Notes: generated from the sequence alone by a model not told the origin. Positions 1 through 9,164 are shown, numbered from the stretch's first letter. The stretch: DNA of 49,594 nt from Chitinophagales bacterium (GCA_013816805.1 JACDDS010000021.1:1-49594); one strand, 5' to 3'. Numbers and translations: made by a program.

Positions 1-120
1 AACAAAATGAGCGTACTCAATGCAGTCAAAAACAAATTACTGGCGCGCGTTCTTGCTGTGGTTAAACGCGGAGAACCTTATGAAAAAAATTACTCATTAA
101 AATGTTTGGCCGTGTCATAG
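1..120 (+). CDS. IS110-family transposase, C-terminal fragment (5' end outside window)
   Basis: An open frame enters from the left edge and stops at 118-120. The last ~38 residues (MSVLNAVKNKLLARV..., then VVKRGEPYEKNYS) resemble the tail that follows the Transposase_20 domain in IS110-family (DEDD-type) transposases of Bacteroidota. No catalytic residues are in the window, so the call rests on this tail only. The final residues, including the stop, probably come from the flanking gene, because the same bases on the minus strand still read as the neighbouring gene in frame. The element is therefore inserted inside the minus-strand gene ending at 90, and the IS end lies at roughly 90-110. Contigs often break in repeated IS copies, which fits the position at the edge. 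Confidence 0.6.
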   Translation, partial: NKMSVLNAVKNKLLARVLAVVKRGEPYEKNYSLKCLAVS

Positions 121-473
121 AAATCAATGGCTGAAAAGGAGAAATCCCCTAAATTGAGATTCTTCCCATTTTTCATTAGCTGGAAATCCCGGTTATAGAT
201 ATCCAGGCCGTTCGTATAAAACATCAATTTCCCATCTTTGTCACAGATGCTGGCATTGCATCTCCAGATTGGCATATCACTTGGAAATGCAACTGCAATG
301 GTGCTGTCACCATTAAAATCAAGGCCGCTGCCTTCAAATGATATCCATTGATTCGCTTCTTTCTGGGCAAACCCCTTTTGTGTGAGCAGAATAAAAATAA
401 TTATCAAAAATCGGTTTATCAATGGATAATAAGCAGTTTTTTCGAATCGATGAACTGTGAGATATTGGTGCAA
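90..473 (-). pseudogene. T9SS-type secreted protein, 3'-truncated by IS110 insertion
   Basis: This 127-residue frame has a hydrophobic signal segment (LINRFLIIIFILLTQKGFAQ, about residues 18-37) followed by a segment closely parallel to the N-terminal part of the 498-residue neighbour at 511-2007. Both carry ASICD.(D/E)GKL.FYTNG, then a run like (N/D)..LGD. It stops abruptly after ...FYDTAKHFNE, where the minus-strand reading crosses into the IS110-like sequence, and the stop codon is supplied by the element. An intact copy would need about 370 more residues, including a C-terminal sorting domain. Without that domain the product could not be a T9SS cargo, so I treat it as a broken paralogue. 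It lies 37 bases downstream of its paralogue and is probably the last gene of the same transcript. A start closer to the signal segment (a TTG at the L of LINRF) is possible. Confidence 0.7.
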
Positions 474-510
474 TTATCTAGTGTTAAGTGGTTGTCTTTA
501 TAAACTTAAA

Positions 511-2007
511 TCATTCATTTAAAATCTTTTCCGTTACCTCTCTACGGTCTGTTTTCGCTTTAAGTAAGTAAACTCCTGGCGGCTGATCATATAGATTGAT
601 AAAAGCATGCACAAAACCATTTATTGGTTGCAGCGTAGCGTTGTAGATTAAATTTCCTATAGTGTTATAGATGCTGATAAGCACTTCATGATTAACTCCT
701 GTTATGCTCAGTTGTGTTTTCTGATAGCAGGGATTGGGATAGACGCCATGTGTAAAAACAACATCTTTAACTATAGGCAATGAAGTAAAGACAGTATCAC
801 ATAGGCTGCCTTCTAAAGCGCCCAAATTGTAATTTGGAATGTTGGGTGCACAACCGAACCACGTAGTGCTATCAATTAAAGGGAAACCCCATTCCACAAA
901 ATGACATGCGGTATCTGGTAAATCGGGATTATTAATTACATGTAAGGCATAATCGGCATCGTATGGGGTTATATATATTTTTCCATCTGGACCTAATTGA
1001 TGTAAATAATAATTAGCAGGAAAGGGATCTTCGATTCCGTTATCTCTGCCAACTATCTGTCTAGTGTTAAAAATATCAGCTTTGGTAATATCAAATTGAA
1101 GAATTTCATTAAAATTTGAACTTACATATACAAATTGATTATTAGGTGAAATGCTTACACCTCTTGCCGGCACCCATACACTATCAATTTGAAATGAACG
1201 ATAATTATACAAATTGCCTGTGCACCTATCGAAATTCATCAGCTCCACGATATTTGAATCACGCGATTGATGTACAAATAAGCTTCCATCGGCAGAGAAC
1301 TTCATCGGGCTGCTTATTTGTGCATTTACCAGCTTATAAACTATCCCAATATCCTGGATATAAGGCCCTTCAATTCCAGAAGAATCAATCAGGAATTTGT
1401 AGTACCTGTTACTTCCATATTCGTGACAAACAAGCCACCAATCTCTTCCATTACCGTGCTTAACAGCTTGTATTCCAGAATCAGTAAGTGTATCTGTCAA
1501 CACTACAATTTGTTTTTCTCCATTCAATATTGTTCCTAAACCATAGTTTTTACCAAATGAGATTTTTGCATAATAAAGATGGGTTGGATAAAGAATATTG
1601 CCAAGTTCTGTATTAATGTAATTCAAGTCATTATAAAACAGATAATAGTTAGAATCATTTGAAGGAAGAGGTAGTATTACTGCACCATCCGGAGTGGCAT
1701 TGAATCCGTATCCATAAGAAATATAATCGCCTAATGCAAGACTGTCACCATTCTGCATTATTTCACCTAACTGATTAAATACTCGAAAACCATTCGTGTA
1801 AAAGAGTAGTTTGCCCTCACTGTCGCAGATACTAGCACTTGTACGCCAAAATAGTTGGCTGTCTGCCCTTGATGAACTCTCAGCAGTATTCAAAAAAGTT
1901 ATTTCCCCTTTGAAACCACCAACCCATATATTTCCCTGCTTTTGCGACGTAGCATTCATACTTAAGAAAAATAACACGCAGAGGGTAAGATAACACTTCA
2001 TACTCAT
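511..2007 (-). CDS. T9SS C-terminal sorting-domain protein, beta-propeller-like
   Basis: A 498-residue exported protein. An N-terminal signal peptide (CYLTLCVLFFLSMNATSQ) is followed by a beta-rich region containing ASICDSEGKLLFYTNG, a motif common in Bacteroidota secreted proteins with WD40/YVTN-like propellers. Later repeats such as GVSISPNNQFVYVSS and LGPDGKIYITPY look like propeller blades. Residues 421-498 (GVYPNPCYQKTQLSI... PPGVYLLKAKTD...) form a typical type-A T9SS sorting domain, so the mature protein should be secreted and attached at the surface. Its start overlaps the stop of the giant upstream gene by four bases (ATGA), which suggests translational coupling. MSM offers two starts six bases apart. 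The molecular function is unknown; the propeller assignment is inference. A truncated paralogue follows directly downstream. Confidence 0.8.
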   Translation of the reverse strand: MSMKCYLTLCVLFFLSMNATSQKQGNIWVGGFKGEITFLNTAESSSRADSQLFWRTSASICDSEGKLLFYTNGFRVFNQLGEIMQNGDSLALGDYISYGYGFNATPDGAVILPLPSNDSNYYLFYNDLNYINTELGNILYPTHLYYAKISFGKNYGLGTILNGEKQIVVLTDTLTDSGIQAVKHGNGRDWWLVCHEYGSNRYYKFLIDSSGIEGPYIQDIGIVYKLVNAQISSPMKFSADGSLFVHQSRDSNIVELMNFDRCTGNLYNYRSFQIDSVWVPARGVSISPNNQFVYVSSNFNEILQFDITKADIFNTRQIVGRDNGIEDPFPANYYLHQLGPDGKIYITPYDADYALHVINNPDLPDTACHFVEWGFPLIDSTTWFGCAPNIPNYNLGALEGSLCDTVFTSLPIVKDVVFTHGVYPNPCYQKTQLSITGVNHEVLISIYNTIGNLIYNATLQPINGFVHAFINLYDQPPGVYLLKAKTDRREVTEKILNE

Positions 2008-5000
2008 CTGATTTTAGCAATCTTCGCCCAAAAAATTTTTCCATCCTGAGTTACCAGCTTAAAGAAGTATAATGCAGATGGTAAATAAGTCAATGAAATA
2101 TTATACTCATCTACACCTGCTGAAATGATATGAGAATCAATAAGGGTTCCCCAACTGTCGAATAATTGTCCTTTAGATGTATTATCTAAACCCTGTTTAA
2201 AAAGGATGGTACAATCTGTTTTTGTAGGATTGGGTATAACACTCATTAAATTTAATGGTGAAGGTTGCAGCGAATCAATTTCATTTTCTTTAGAGGGTGG
2301 TGTGCATATTGGGTTATTAACGGGACTAACATTACCCATGGGGTCAAATCCGCTCGCAGCCCCATTTTCGCTATTTAAATAACCTGAACTCGTAGTTGTG
2401 AAAAAAATTGTAAAAGCCCCATTAGCACTTTGATTATATGTATGCCATCTACCGTGAGAAGTACCATCATACCATCCAGAAGTAGGTGTCCAATAATTAT
2501 TTGAAGCCTTATTGCTTGCTCCAATATTTCCTGCATTCGCATCATCTATTAAATAAAACCCTCTTTTGTTATGATTGAACGTATTGCAGTAAATAGAACT
2601 TTGATTCAGGGATAATGAAGAAAGTGTCATTCCTTTTTCTACGCCATCCATCTCATTCTGCTCCACATCAAATTGTGTTGCGTTCTCTATATAAAGTCCT
2701 GTGGTACCTGAGGTATAGTTGGTTACAGAGCTTCCAAAACCAATTGTGTTGTTATTAACTTTTGATCCATCACCTCCAGTAATTTTGATTCCATAAGTGC
2801 TCGCAGGGTTGCTACTGCTCATGTTAATGGTGGTGCCGTAGCTTTGCACATTGCTGTTGATCGCTTCTATACCAATGGTGGATGAACTTATAGTATTGGC
2901 CAAACCCAAGTCAGACGCATCCCCAAATATGAATGTAGAAATGCCATTAACATATATGGCGCTTCCGGCAGTGCTGCTTCCGGAAAAAGTGTTATCAGTC
3001 ACCGTTGCATCGAAGCCGAAGCGATAATCTTCAAGATGGAGATGCTGGTTGTTATTTTGAAAAATGGCGGATTTAATCGACATTCGGGAATCCCTCGAAG
3101 CAAAGATGGCTGTGGTGGCATCCTTAATGACGGGGCTCGTTCCAGTTGTATTTATAATAAGCCCGTCATTATTCACCAGGTTGCCTTCGATATCTATACC
3201 ATCCCACGTGCCGCTACAGCCTTTTAATTGTGTACCGTTAGAAATAGTTAGCTGGCAATTAGGCTCAATTATAATTTTTGCCTTCGGTCCGAAATTAATA
3301 TTTGTACAATTATTCAGTGTTAGGTTCAGGTTAATTAAGAAAAGCCCGTTGATAGTAATATTGCTGCTGTAATTTTTAATTTCTGCTGCATCATCCAGTG
3401 ATATACCATTTGGAGTAAAGTAAGTATATGTTCCATTTAAAAATTCAACAAGGTCAAAAGCCGTCAAGTAATTACTTCCACTCTGACCTGATTGTAAATA
3501 TTCATCTGAGAACGGGTAATAGGTCCCGCTGCCGGTGCAGCAATTCAATACATGGACGGTTGTTTGGTCAGTAGTAGCAGGGCAGGAGGGAGGTGTTGCC
3601 GTAAAAGTATAGGTATAGTCCCCTGCATTGTTGGTGTTGCTTGGAGGTGTAAACACGGGATTAGCGGCAGTGGTTGGACTTAAATATGATATATGGCCTC
3701 CAGACCACGCCAGGGTTTGGTTAGGATAGCTTACAGTTCCGCCTAGTTCAGGATGGTTATCATCTTTTCCGCTGGTGCATACATACACATCCGGCCCTGC
3801 ATCGGCCTTAGGGTAAACGTTAGCGGTGACCGTTTGCTCATTGCAATAGCACTTGCCATCAGTTGCAGTTACTGTATAGGTAGTTGTTACATCGGGAGAT
3901 ACTACGACTGAAGTTCCTTCATTGTTCTGTTCAGAGGGATACCAATCGAAAAGTGCACCGGAGGCACCGGATTTTGATAATGTTAGCTCATCCCCAGGAC
4001 AGATATTTGAGGAACTTGTGCTTACAGAATAGTTGAGGAAGCTTCCGACATTGATTTGAACGGTAACAGAACCACTGATTGCATTGGGAGCAATTGCCTG
4101 AATAGTATAAGTCGTTGTTACGCTAGGATTTACTATCGCGGTTGCAGTCGGTCTACTGTAATTGATGGAAGTTGCAGAAGGAGAAATTAAATATTCAGTT
4201 CCTCCGCTAAGATACAATGTAACACTGCCACCAGGGCATACGGAGGAATTCGAAACCTGCACATTGGGAAGTAGGGTATACTGTGGCATGTTAACTAAGG
4301 AATTTTTTATTACCGTTATACTAAAGGCCGGTAAAATAATATATGAATACAACGTACCCAGAGTTCCGGATATTTCCTTTATTTCTCCAGAATGACCGGT
4401 AATGTATCCAAGCGGATTGATAGAAGAAGTATAATTTGGATCTTGCGTTGCCTGAATATATGTTCCGCCATAAGGGAATAATTCATTTGTATACATAAAT
4501 GTGGTGGAAGAATTAAGATTTAAGACCACTGCTATATTGCTATCACTAGAAGAGTATGGCTGATATTGATCTGCAGCACTGCTAAACATCCAACCATAGA
4601 CACCTGGATTTTCAGAGTTATCTGCACCCTTATTTTGAAGCGCCTGAGGTAAAGTTATTTCCCTTGCTGTGCGTGCATTTTTGGCAGCTAAGGCTATGTA
4701 TCTTATCCCTGCACCACTAGCAGCCAATGCATATTTTATGGTAGCGGGACCGCCGCTGCCGAATCCATTTTCATCTTCGAATAAGCCGCCCTTTTCTGCA
4801 TCAGCAATCATTGTGTGAAAGGTAATATGGGTGATTTTACTATCTTTTAAAAAATTAAGTGCCATCGCACCAACAAACAAGCTGTGTGCCCACCTGCCAC
4901 CGAGATCGTAGGTATCATCATCTAAATTAAACTCAGTGATCCATCCGTCTTTATCATAAGTACCCAGCAATGAAAGCTGTGGCTGCGGATCATTATCTGT

Positions 5001-7637
5001 TTCTAAACTATTGTAAGTTACAAAGGGCTGGCTGAACACGATTGGAAGCACCTTAGTCCACAGAGTGGTCAGGTCATAGTTATCGAGGTCTGGATCACTA
5101 AAACCATCAGTAGACTTCAGTCCAGAGGATGGATAGACATGAAAGGTCAGTGCATCAATATTATTCATATAGTTGCTTTCAAACAGATGAGTATTCCATT
5201 CATTTCTTCTATCGGGGGAACCATTTTTTGTAGTAGCGGCGACAGCGGAAGTTTTAATATCCGGAAAATATTTTTTTATTTCTGCATCCCAATCATGAGC
5301 TGCTTGTGCATAATCTCCAGCAGTTTCAAATAATGCATTTGTTTCATCACCGTCTAAATAAAATTCATTACCGAGTTCAGCATACTTAATAGGCAGATTA
5401 AGGCAATGGGCTTTAAATAATTCTCCAATCTGTGTGCCCATGTCCGAAGTAATTAAATTGAGTGCGAATATTGGCATGGCAGCAGTTCCGTCTGTTAAAT
5501 ACTTTAAGTCCTGAAGGGTATTCGGTAGGGGTGATGCAGCTCTGTTATCCCATGGAAGATCATCTTTAGCGTAGTCAGGCAGTGGATAGGGATCGAAAAA
5601 ATTTCTAGCGTCTGCACTTGATGAATTAGCAGTAAAAGTATAGGGATCGTAATTAGTATTATAAAGTGGGTTATCATATCCTCGAAACCATCCTGATTGC
5701 CAATTCCACCAGTTTGAAATACTGCCACCCGGATAGCGGATCAAATCAGGATGCATTGCAGGCGCCTTAGTTGGAGGGCCGGGATCTACGCGTTGGCCTG
5801 TGCCTATTCCTATACCATTTTTGACTATGTTTTCACCGTTATTACCTATATAGTCCTCACATTTTCGCGCAGTGAGAGATAAATTGGGCTGTAAAATCAC
5901 CGTGAAATGAGCGCCGCACCCCGTAATGGCAATGTATCCTATTGTTGCCAAAGTGAATTGACCATTTAATGAGGCAAGATTGGCATTGCTTCCTGATAAA
6001 AATATGCCATTTAATTCTGCCGTCCCTAATGTTTTAAGACTATCACGAACTCTAAAAAATACCTGATTAAAATTTACTCCCTTCAATTTAATAGTTCCCG
6101 AATTTACCGTCAGAGACCCATTTATATCGAAGGCAAAGTAGGAATCTGAATTGCCATTCAGGGTTAAGGTGTCAGTTAGAGTAACATTTCCGGTTATTCT
6201 ATAAATACCAGGAGACTGAGTTACATTATTTAAATTGGATGATATTGCTGTAGCAGTCAGTTGAGAAATTTTAGTTTTTGCAGTGTCAGCATGCCGCAAT
6301 GCTAAATTAACTGAAGATGTATTCACAAGTACTGAGTCACTTGCAAAAATGCTATCAATTGAAAAGCCGGATCCAACAGCACCTTCAACGGTTATAGTAC
6401 AATTTAAACTCCAAATGCTACCCTGAGCGAGTAGTGGAAATCTTTTGACTGATTTAATATCAAAGCCATTCACCGTTACATTCACCGAATCGAAGCCAAT
6501 TGAGCCATCTGCATCTGATACGCGCAAATAATATTTATTCGTCGTAAAGGGTGTTGCATATGGATTAGCTGAGGTTGCATTGTCCAAAGCGTAAGAGGTA
6601 ATCCACTGATAAGAATAGGGTGAAACCCCACCTGTTGCAGATGGCGAGCCTCCAAGTGTAGCAGTAGAACCTAGGGAAATACTTGTATTACTGCCGGCAT
6701 GAGAATAAACCTGACTTGATCGTTTACCAATGGTAAAATAGCTCAAGGCATTTACTGTGCTATTTGATTGCATGCTTCCACTGCTTACCGTACCACTTAT
6801 GGTAACAGGACCAACGTTGTTCCATTTTCCACCATCCCATCTTGCAATTTTTAATGATTGAGTTGTTACAATATCACAGGTACTATTATCCCAATAGAGA
6901 GTAACCTTTACCAGGCTTGTACCTAGAGTCCTCTTTAAGATCCAGTACTCGCATTTGCTGATATATGTCAGGGAATCCCGATTTATGCTAACACTTTGAC
7001 CAGTATTAAAATATTCTGCGCGAAACGCATCAGTTGCTACCGAAGGCGCTGTGATAGCAATAGGTTTATACGTTGTTCCCTTTCCTACTGGAAAGGTAAA
7101 GGCACTGTTTCCAACCTTAATTATTGGTCCTTTCACGAAGCTGCTGCCAGAAGCACTCGTGGCGGTTGCACCGCTTCTTAAGGTTAGCACATTCACCGTA
7201 TCGGTAATTAGATAACCATTTACCAAGTCTATATTGTTCGATACAGAAAGGTTCTTCTGCAACGTCACTTGTCCACCGTTTTTATCAATTACCACCTTAT
7301 ACAACTGCGGCGAAACCGCACCATAGATGGTTTGAGCATTGGTCCCGGTAAATTTAAAGGTTGTGGTACCTATGGAATTGAACGAAGTGTTATTCCACTT
7401 TATGTTTTTCAGTATTTTTAATATGCCACCATTGATAATGCAATCTGCAGTTTGAGAAGTAAGGAATGTATCAGCTACCTGGACTGTACCGGAGACCGTG
7501 TGAACACCACCCATGCCAAACATCTCAAGATCATAAAACTTCATGGTGCCACTGGAGCTATTCTTCAGCGTGTTATTGTAGTAACAGATCACCCGTGAAC
7601 TTCCTTCATTTACTGTTCCGGCGATATATTCCCACAT
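2004..7637 (-). CDS. Giant modular surface protein, main part: DUF3494 ice-binding-like + GH-A-like glycosidase + Ig-like + beta-helix + T9SS tail (5' part frameshifted)
   Basis: This 1877-residue frame has no signal peptide and opens in mid-domain; it continues the 305-residue frame upstream after a one-base shift near 7666. Modules in order: beta-strand repeats (~1-300); an Ig/PKD-like module (~320-390); a DUF3494 ice-binding-like module (~391-580: SPGIYRITGNVTLTDTLTL, YFAFDINGSL, VFFRV...LGT); a TIM-barrel glycosidase-like module (~620-1112) with RYPGGSISNWWNW, a candidate acid/base Glu in ELGNEFYL (~757) and a candidate nucleophile Glu in WITEFNL (~902), as in clan GH-A; at least three Ig-like modules (~1115-1365); a parallel beta-helix-like region (~1390-1770); and a T9SS sorting domain (VIPNPTKTD... 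to the end). The predicted role is an exported polysaccharide-active adhesin or enzyme; the substrate is unknown. It overlaps the downstream T9SS gene by four bases. Confidence 0.8.
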   Translation of the reverse strand: MWEYIAGTVNEGSSRVICYYNNTLKNSSSGTMKFYDLEMFGMGGVHTVSGTVQVADTFLTSQTADCIINGGILKILKNIKWNNTSFNSIGTTTFKFTGTNAQTIYGAVSPQLYKVVIDKNGGQVTLQKNLSVSNNIDLVNGYLITDTVNVLTLRSGATATSASGSSFVKGPIIKVGNSAFTFPVGKGTTYKPIAITAPSVATDAFRAEYFNTGQSVSINRDSLTYISKCEYWILKRTLGTSLVKVTLYWDNSTCDIVTTQSLKIARWDGGKWNNVGPVTISGTVSSGSMQSNSTVNALSYFTIGKRSSQVYSHAGSNTSISLGSTATLGGSPSATGGVSPYSYQWITSYALDNATSANPYATPFTTNKYYLRVSDADGSIGFDSVNVTVNGFDIKSVKRFPLLAQGSIWSLNCTITVEGAVGSGFSIDSIFASDSVLVNTSSVNLALRHADTAKTKISQLTATAISSNLNNVTQSPGIYRITGNVTLTDTLTLNGNSDSYFAFDINGSLTVNSGTIKLKGVNFNQVFFRVRDSLKTLGTAELNGIFLSGSNANLASLNGQFTLATIGYIAITGCGAHFTVILQPNLSLTARKCEDYIGNNGENIVKNGIGIGTGQRVDPGPPTKAPAMHPDLIRYPGGSISNWWNWQSGWFRGYDNPLYNTNYDPYTFTANSSSADARNFFDPYPLPDYAKDDLPWDNRAASPLPNTLQDLKYLTDGTAAMPIFALNLITSDMGTQIGELFKAHCLNLPIKYAELGNEFYLDGDETNALFETAGDYAQAAHDWDAEIKKYFPDIKTSAVAATTKNGSPDRRNEWNTHLFESNYMNNIDALTFHVYPSSGLKSTDGFSDPDLDNYDLTTLWTKVLPIVFSQPFVTYNSLETDNDPQPQLSLLGTYDKDGWITEFNLDDDTYDLGGRWAHSLFVGAMALNFLKDSKITHITFHTMIADAEKGGLFEDENGFGSGGPATIKYALAASGAGIRYIALAAKNARTAREITLPQALQNKGADNSENPGVYGWMFSSAADQYQPYSSSDSNIAVVLNLNSSTTFMYTNELFPYGGTYIQATQDPNYTSSINPLGYITGHSGEIKEISGTLGTLYSYIILPAFSITVIKNSLVNMPQYTLLPNVQVSNSSVCPGGSVTLYLSGGTEYLISPSATSINYSRPTATAIVNPSVTTTYTIQAIAPNAISGSVTVQINVGSFLNYSVSTSSSNICPGDELTLSKSGASGALFDWYPSEQNNEGTSVVVSPDVTTTYTVTATDGKCYCNEQTVTANVYPKADAGPDVYVCTSGKDDNHPELGGTVSYPNQTLAWSGGHISYLSPTTAANPVFTPPSNTNNAGDYTYTFTATPPSCPATTDQTTVHVLNCCTGSGTYYPFSDEYLQSGQSGSNYLTAFDLVEFLNGTYTYFTPNGISLDDAAEIKNYSSNITINGLFLINLNLTLNNCTNINFGPKAKIIIEPNCQLTISNGTQLKGCSGTWDGIDIEGNLVNNDGLIINTTGTSPVIKDATTAIFASRDSRMSIKSAIFQNNNQHLHLEDYRFGFDATVTDNTFSGSSTAGSAIYVNGISTFIFGDASDLGLANTISSSTIGIEAINSNVQSYGTTINMSSSNPASTYGIKITGGDGSKVNNNTIGFGSSVTNYTSGTTGLYIENATQFDVEQNEMDGVEKGMTLSSLSLNQSSIYCNTFNHNKRGFYLIDDANAGNIGASNKASNNYWTPTSGWYDGTSHGRWHTYNQSANGAFTIFFTTTSSGYLNSENGAASGFDPMGNVSPVNNPICTPPSKENEIDSLQPSPLNLMSVIPNPTKTDCTILFKQGLDNTSKGQLFDSWGTLIDSHIISAGVDEYNISLTYLPSALYFFKLVTQDGKIFWAKIAKIR

Positions 7638-8527
7638 GGTGCTTCCACCATACCTATTCTTCCCATTAAGGTTACCGTTCCTCCTGTTTTATTAAATTGA
7701 ATATTTGGCATCTTACCAGAGATACTACTGCCCTGGTTATCATTAATGGTTTGCGTACCGGTGCCGTTAACGATGATGGTAACCGTTCCACCTCCAACGG
7801 ATGCTGTATTGGAACTTAGAATATTACCAGGTACTTCAATGGTAGAGCTGGTAGTGGTATTCAGGAAGAGTTGATTACTACCTGACAACGTCAGCTTATG
7901 ATCTACCTCAAGTGTTATGTTTTTAATAGTGAACTGAGTTGTTTGAGATGGAGCAGTAAATTCAGCATCGTAGAAGATATAGCGGCTGGTATTACCTGAT
8001 GAATTAACAATGGTAGTGGTACTAGAGGCTCTTTTGAAAACAACTTTACCACTGTTATGTGTGAAGCTTCCTGTCTTTAGGGTTACATCACCTGCTAAGG
8101 TCATGGTGCCTGAAGTGCTGGTGAAAGCAGTTCCATCAATGGTAAAGGAGCTATTGCAGTTGATGGTAGCACTGCCGCCACTAAAGATGCCGCCTTTGAA
8201 GCTACCGATATCAAAGGTGAGTGTCTTGCCGGTATTAAGCGAAACGGTGCCGGTATATAGTGAAGTCATGGTCACCTTAGCAACGGTAAGGTTTGAATCC
8301 AAGGTCGCACTGGTTACCGAACAGTTATTGAAGATGATGGTATCAACTAAGGTCGGTGGTGTAGTTGCTATTCCACCACTGCAGCTTCCAACCTGATAGT
8401 TCCCTTTAACCTTCATACTGGTGGAAGCACCTTGCGGCTTCCAGTAGAGGTTCCGCTGTGAGTAAATATTTGATGAAATCGAAAAGAATAGGGAAAAGAG
8501 TAGTGAGGTGAGTAATAGTTTTTTCAT
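7610..8527 (-). CDS. Giant modular surface protein, N-terminal part (frameshifted from the 2004-7637 frame)
   Basis: A 305-residue frame with a clear signal peptide (MKKLLLTSLLFSLFFSISSNIYSQ) followed by strand-turn repeats rich in S, T and G (for example SGTMTLAGDVTLKTGSF). Such repeats are common at the N-terminus of large Bacteroidota surface proteins. The last 18 residues (from MGRIGMVEAP) look out of frame. If one A is restored in TTAAT at 7666-7667, the reading becomes TVTLNGKNRYGGSTMWEYIAG and runs straight into the 1877-residue frame, giving about 2174 residues. It ends inside the next frame (28-base overlap) and carries no sorting domain itself. As read, this piece would be exported to the periplasm without T9SS targeting. 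The cause could be a real mutation or an assembly or sequencing error. Confidence 0.8.
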   Translation of the reverse strand: MKKLLLTSLLFSLFFSISSNIYSQRNLYWKPQGASTSMKVKGNYQVGSCSGGIATTPPTLVDTIIFNNCSVTSATLDSNLTVAKVTMTSLYTGTVSLNTGKTLTFDIGSFKGGIFSGGSATINCNSSFTIDGTAFTSTSGTMTLAGDVTLKTGSFTHNSGKVVFKRASSTTTIVNSSGNTSRYIFYDAEFTAPSQTTQFTIKNITLEVDHKLTLSGSNQLFLNTTTSSTIEVPGNILSSNTASVGGGTVTIIVNGTGTQTINDNQGSSISGKMPNIQFNKTGGTVTLMGRIGMVEAPCGNISPEQ

Positions 8528-8634
8528 GGAGGTGAATCAGGTTGAGAATAGTGGTAGGAGAAATGATTAAGTGCATTGAGGTGTGGACGTATCTATGCCA
8601 CACTACATTAAGATGATGGTGCGATATGGTTTGC

Positions 8635-8979
8635 TTAGAAGTACGATGCTTTGTACTCCATCTCTTCCACGGTAGTTGCTTCAGTGGTTAGAAGAAGGTC
8701 GAGGTAGTAGTCACCATGAGAAAAGCTTCCAAGTGGCAGAACAAGCATGTTATCTGCTTCGGTCAAGTTGGTTCCTAAAGTGAACGTTTGATTCGATAGG
8801 TCACTGCTGTCAGGAGCTGAGCCGATGAGTACCTGTACCGATTGCACTGGAAGGCTGTCAGAGAGGAATACGGTGAGGTTACCGGAAAACCAGTCGATTG
8901 AAGAATCGAGGATCTTCGTTTGGGCTTTTGAAAAAAGCACGCTTAAAAAAAGCACACCAAGTGTGGAGAAAAGTTTCAT
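8635..8979 (-). CDS. Small secreted protein of unknown function
   Basis: A 114-residue protein with a clear signal peptide (MKLFSTLGVLFLSVLFSKAQ) and about 94 mature residues. I do not recognise the family. The mature part alternates short hydrophobic strands with turns (LTVFLSDSLPVQSVQVLIGS, then MLVLPLGSFSHGDYYLDLLL), as expected for a small beta-sandwich. It has no cysteines and no T9SS sorting domain. It is 107 bases upstream of the giant surface-protein gene on the same strand, so the two may be co-transcribed. A role as partner or accessory to that protein is inference from position only. Confidence 0.6.
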   Translation of the reverse strand: MKLFSTLGVLFLSVLFSKAQTKILDSSIDWFSGNLTVFLSDSLPVQSVQVLIGSAPDSSDLSNQTFTLGTNLTEADNMLVLPLGSFSHGDYYLDLLLTTEATTVEEMEYKASYF

Positions 8980-9136
8980 AGAGAGAATAGGGTTTATTGT
9001 AAAAAGGGTGAGAAGTGAAGTTTCAAATTAACCTAGAGACATATAAAACTATCAAGGTTTAATTTGAGATTATACAAACTCATCAACTTTTGTTACTAAA
9101 AGAATATTGGAACGCAAAGGAGGTTTGTCGCACCAA

Positions 9137-9164
9137 GGAAAAAGCCGAATGAATATTCGGCTTT
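9137..9164 (-). terminator. Rho-independent terminator of tRNA-Phe
   Basis: On the minus strand, AAAGCCGAAT, loop ATTC and ATTCGGCTTT form a 10-bp perfect stem ending in a run of Ts. It begins six bases after the tRNA 3' end, as expected for a tRNA terminator. Confidence 0.75.

Noticed and set aside
2004-7637. Several small frames on both strands inside the giant gene (for example 3064-3372, 4162-4395, 5504-5728)
   Set aside because: No start context, no family resemblance, and codon pattern of the long minus-strand gene explains the whole stretch.
7610-8603. Minus-strand frame at 8406-8603 and plus-strand frame at 8010-8396
   Set aside because: Both are shadows of the signal-peptide-bearing N-terminal part of the giant surface protein; the repeats give low-complexity V/L/P-rich translations on the opposite strand.
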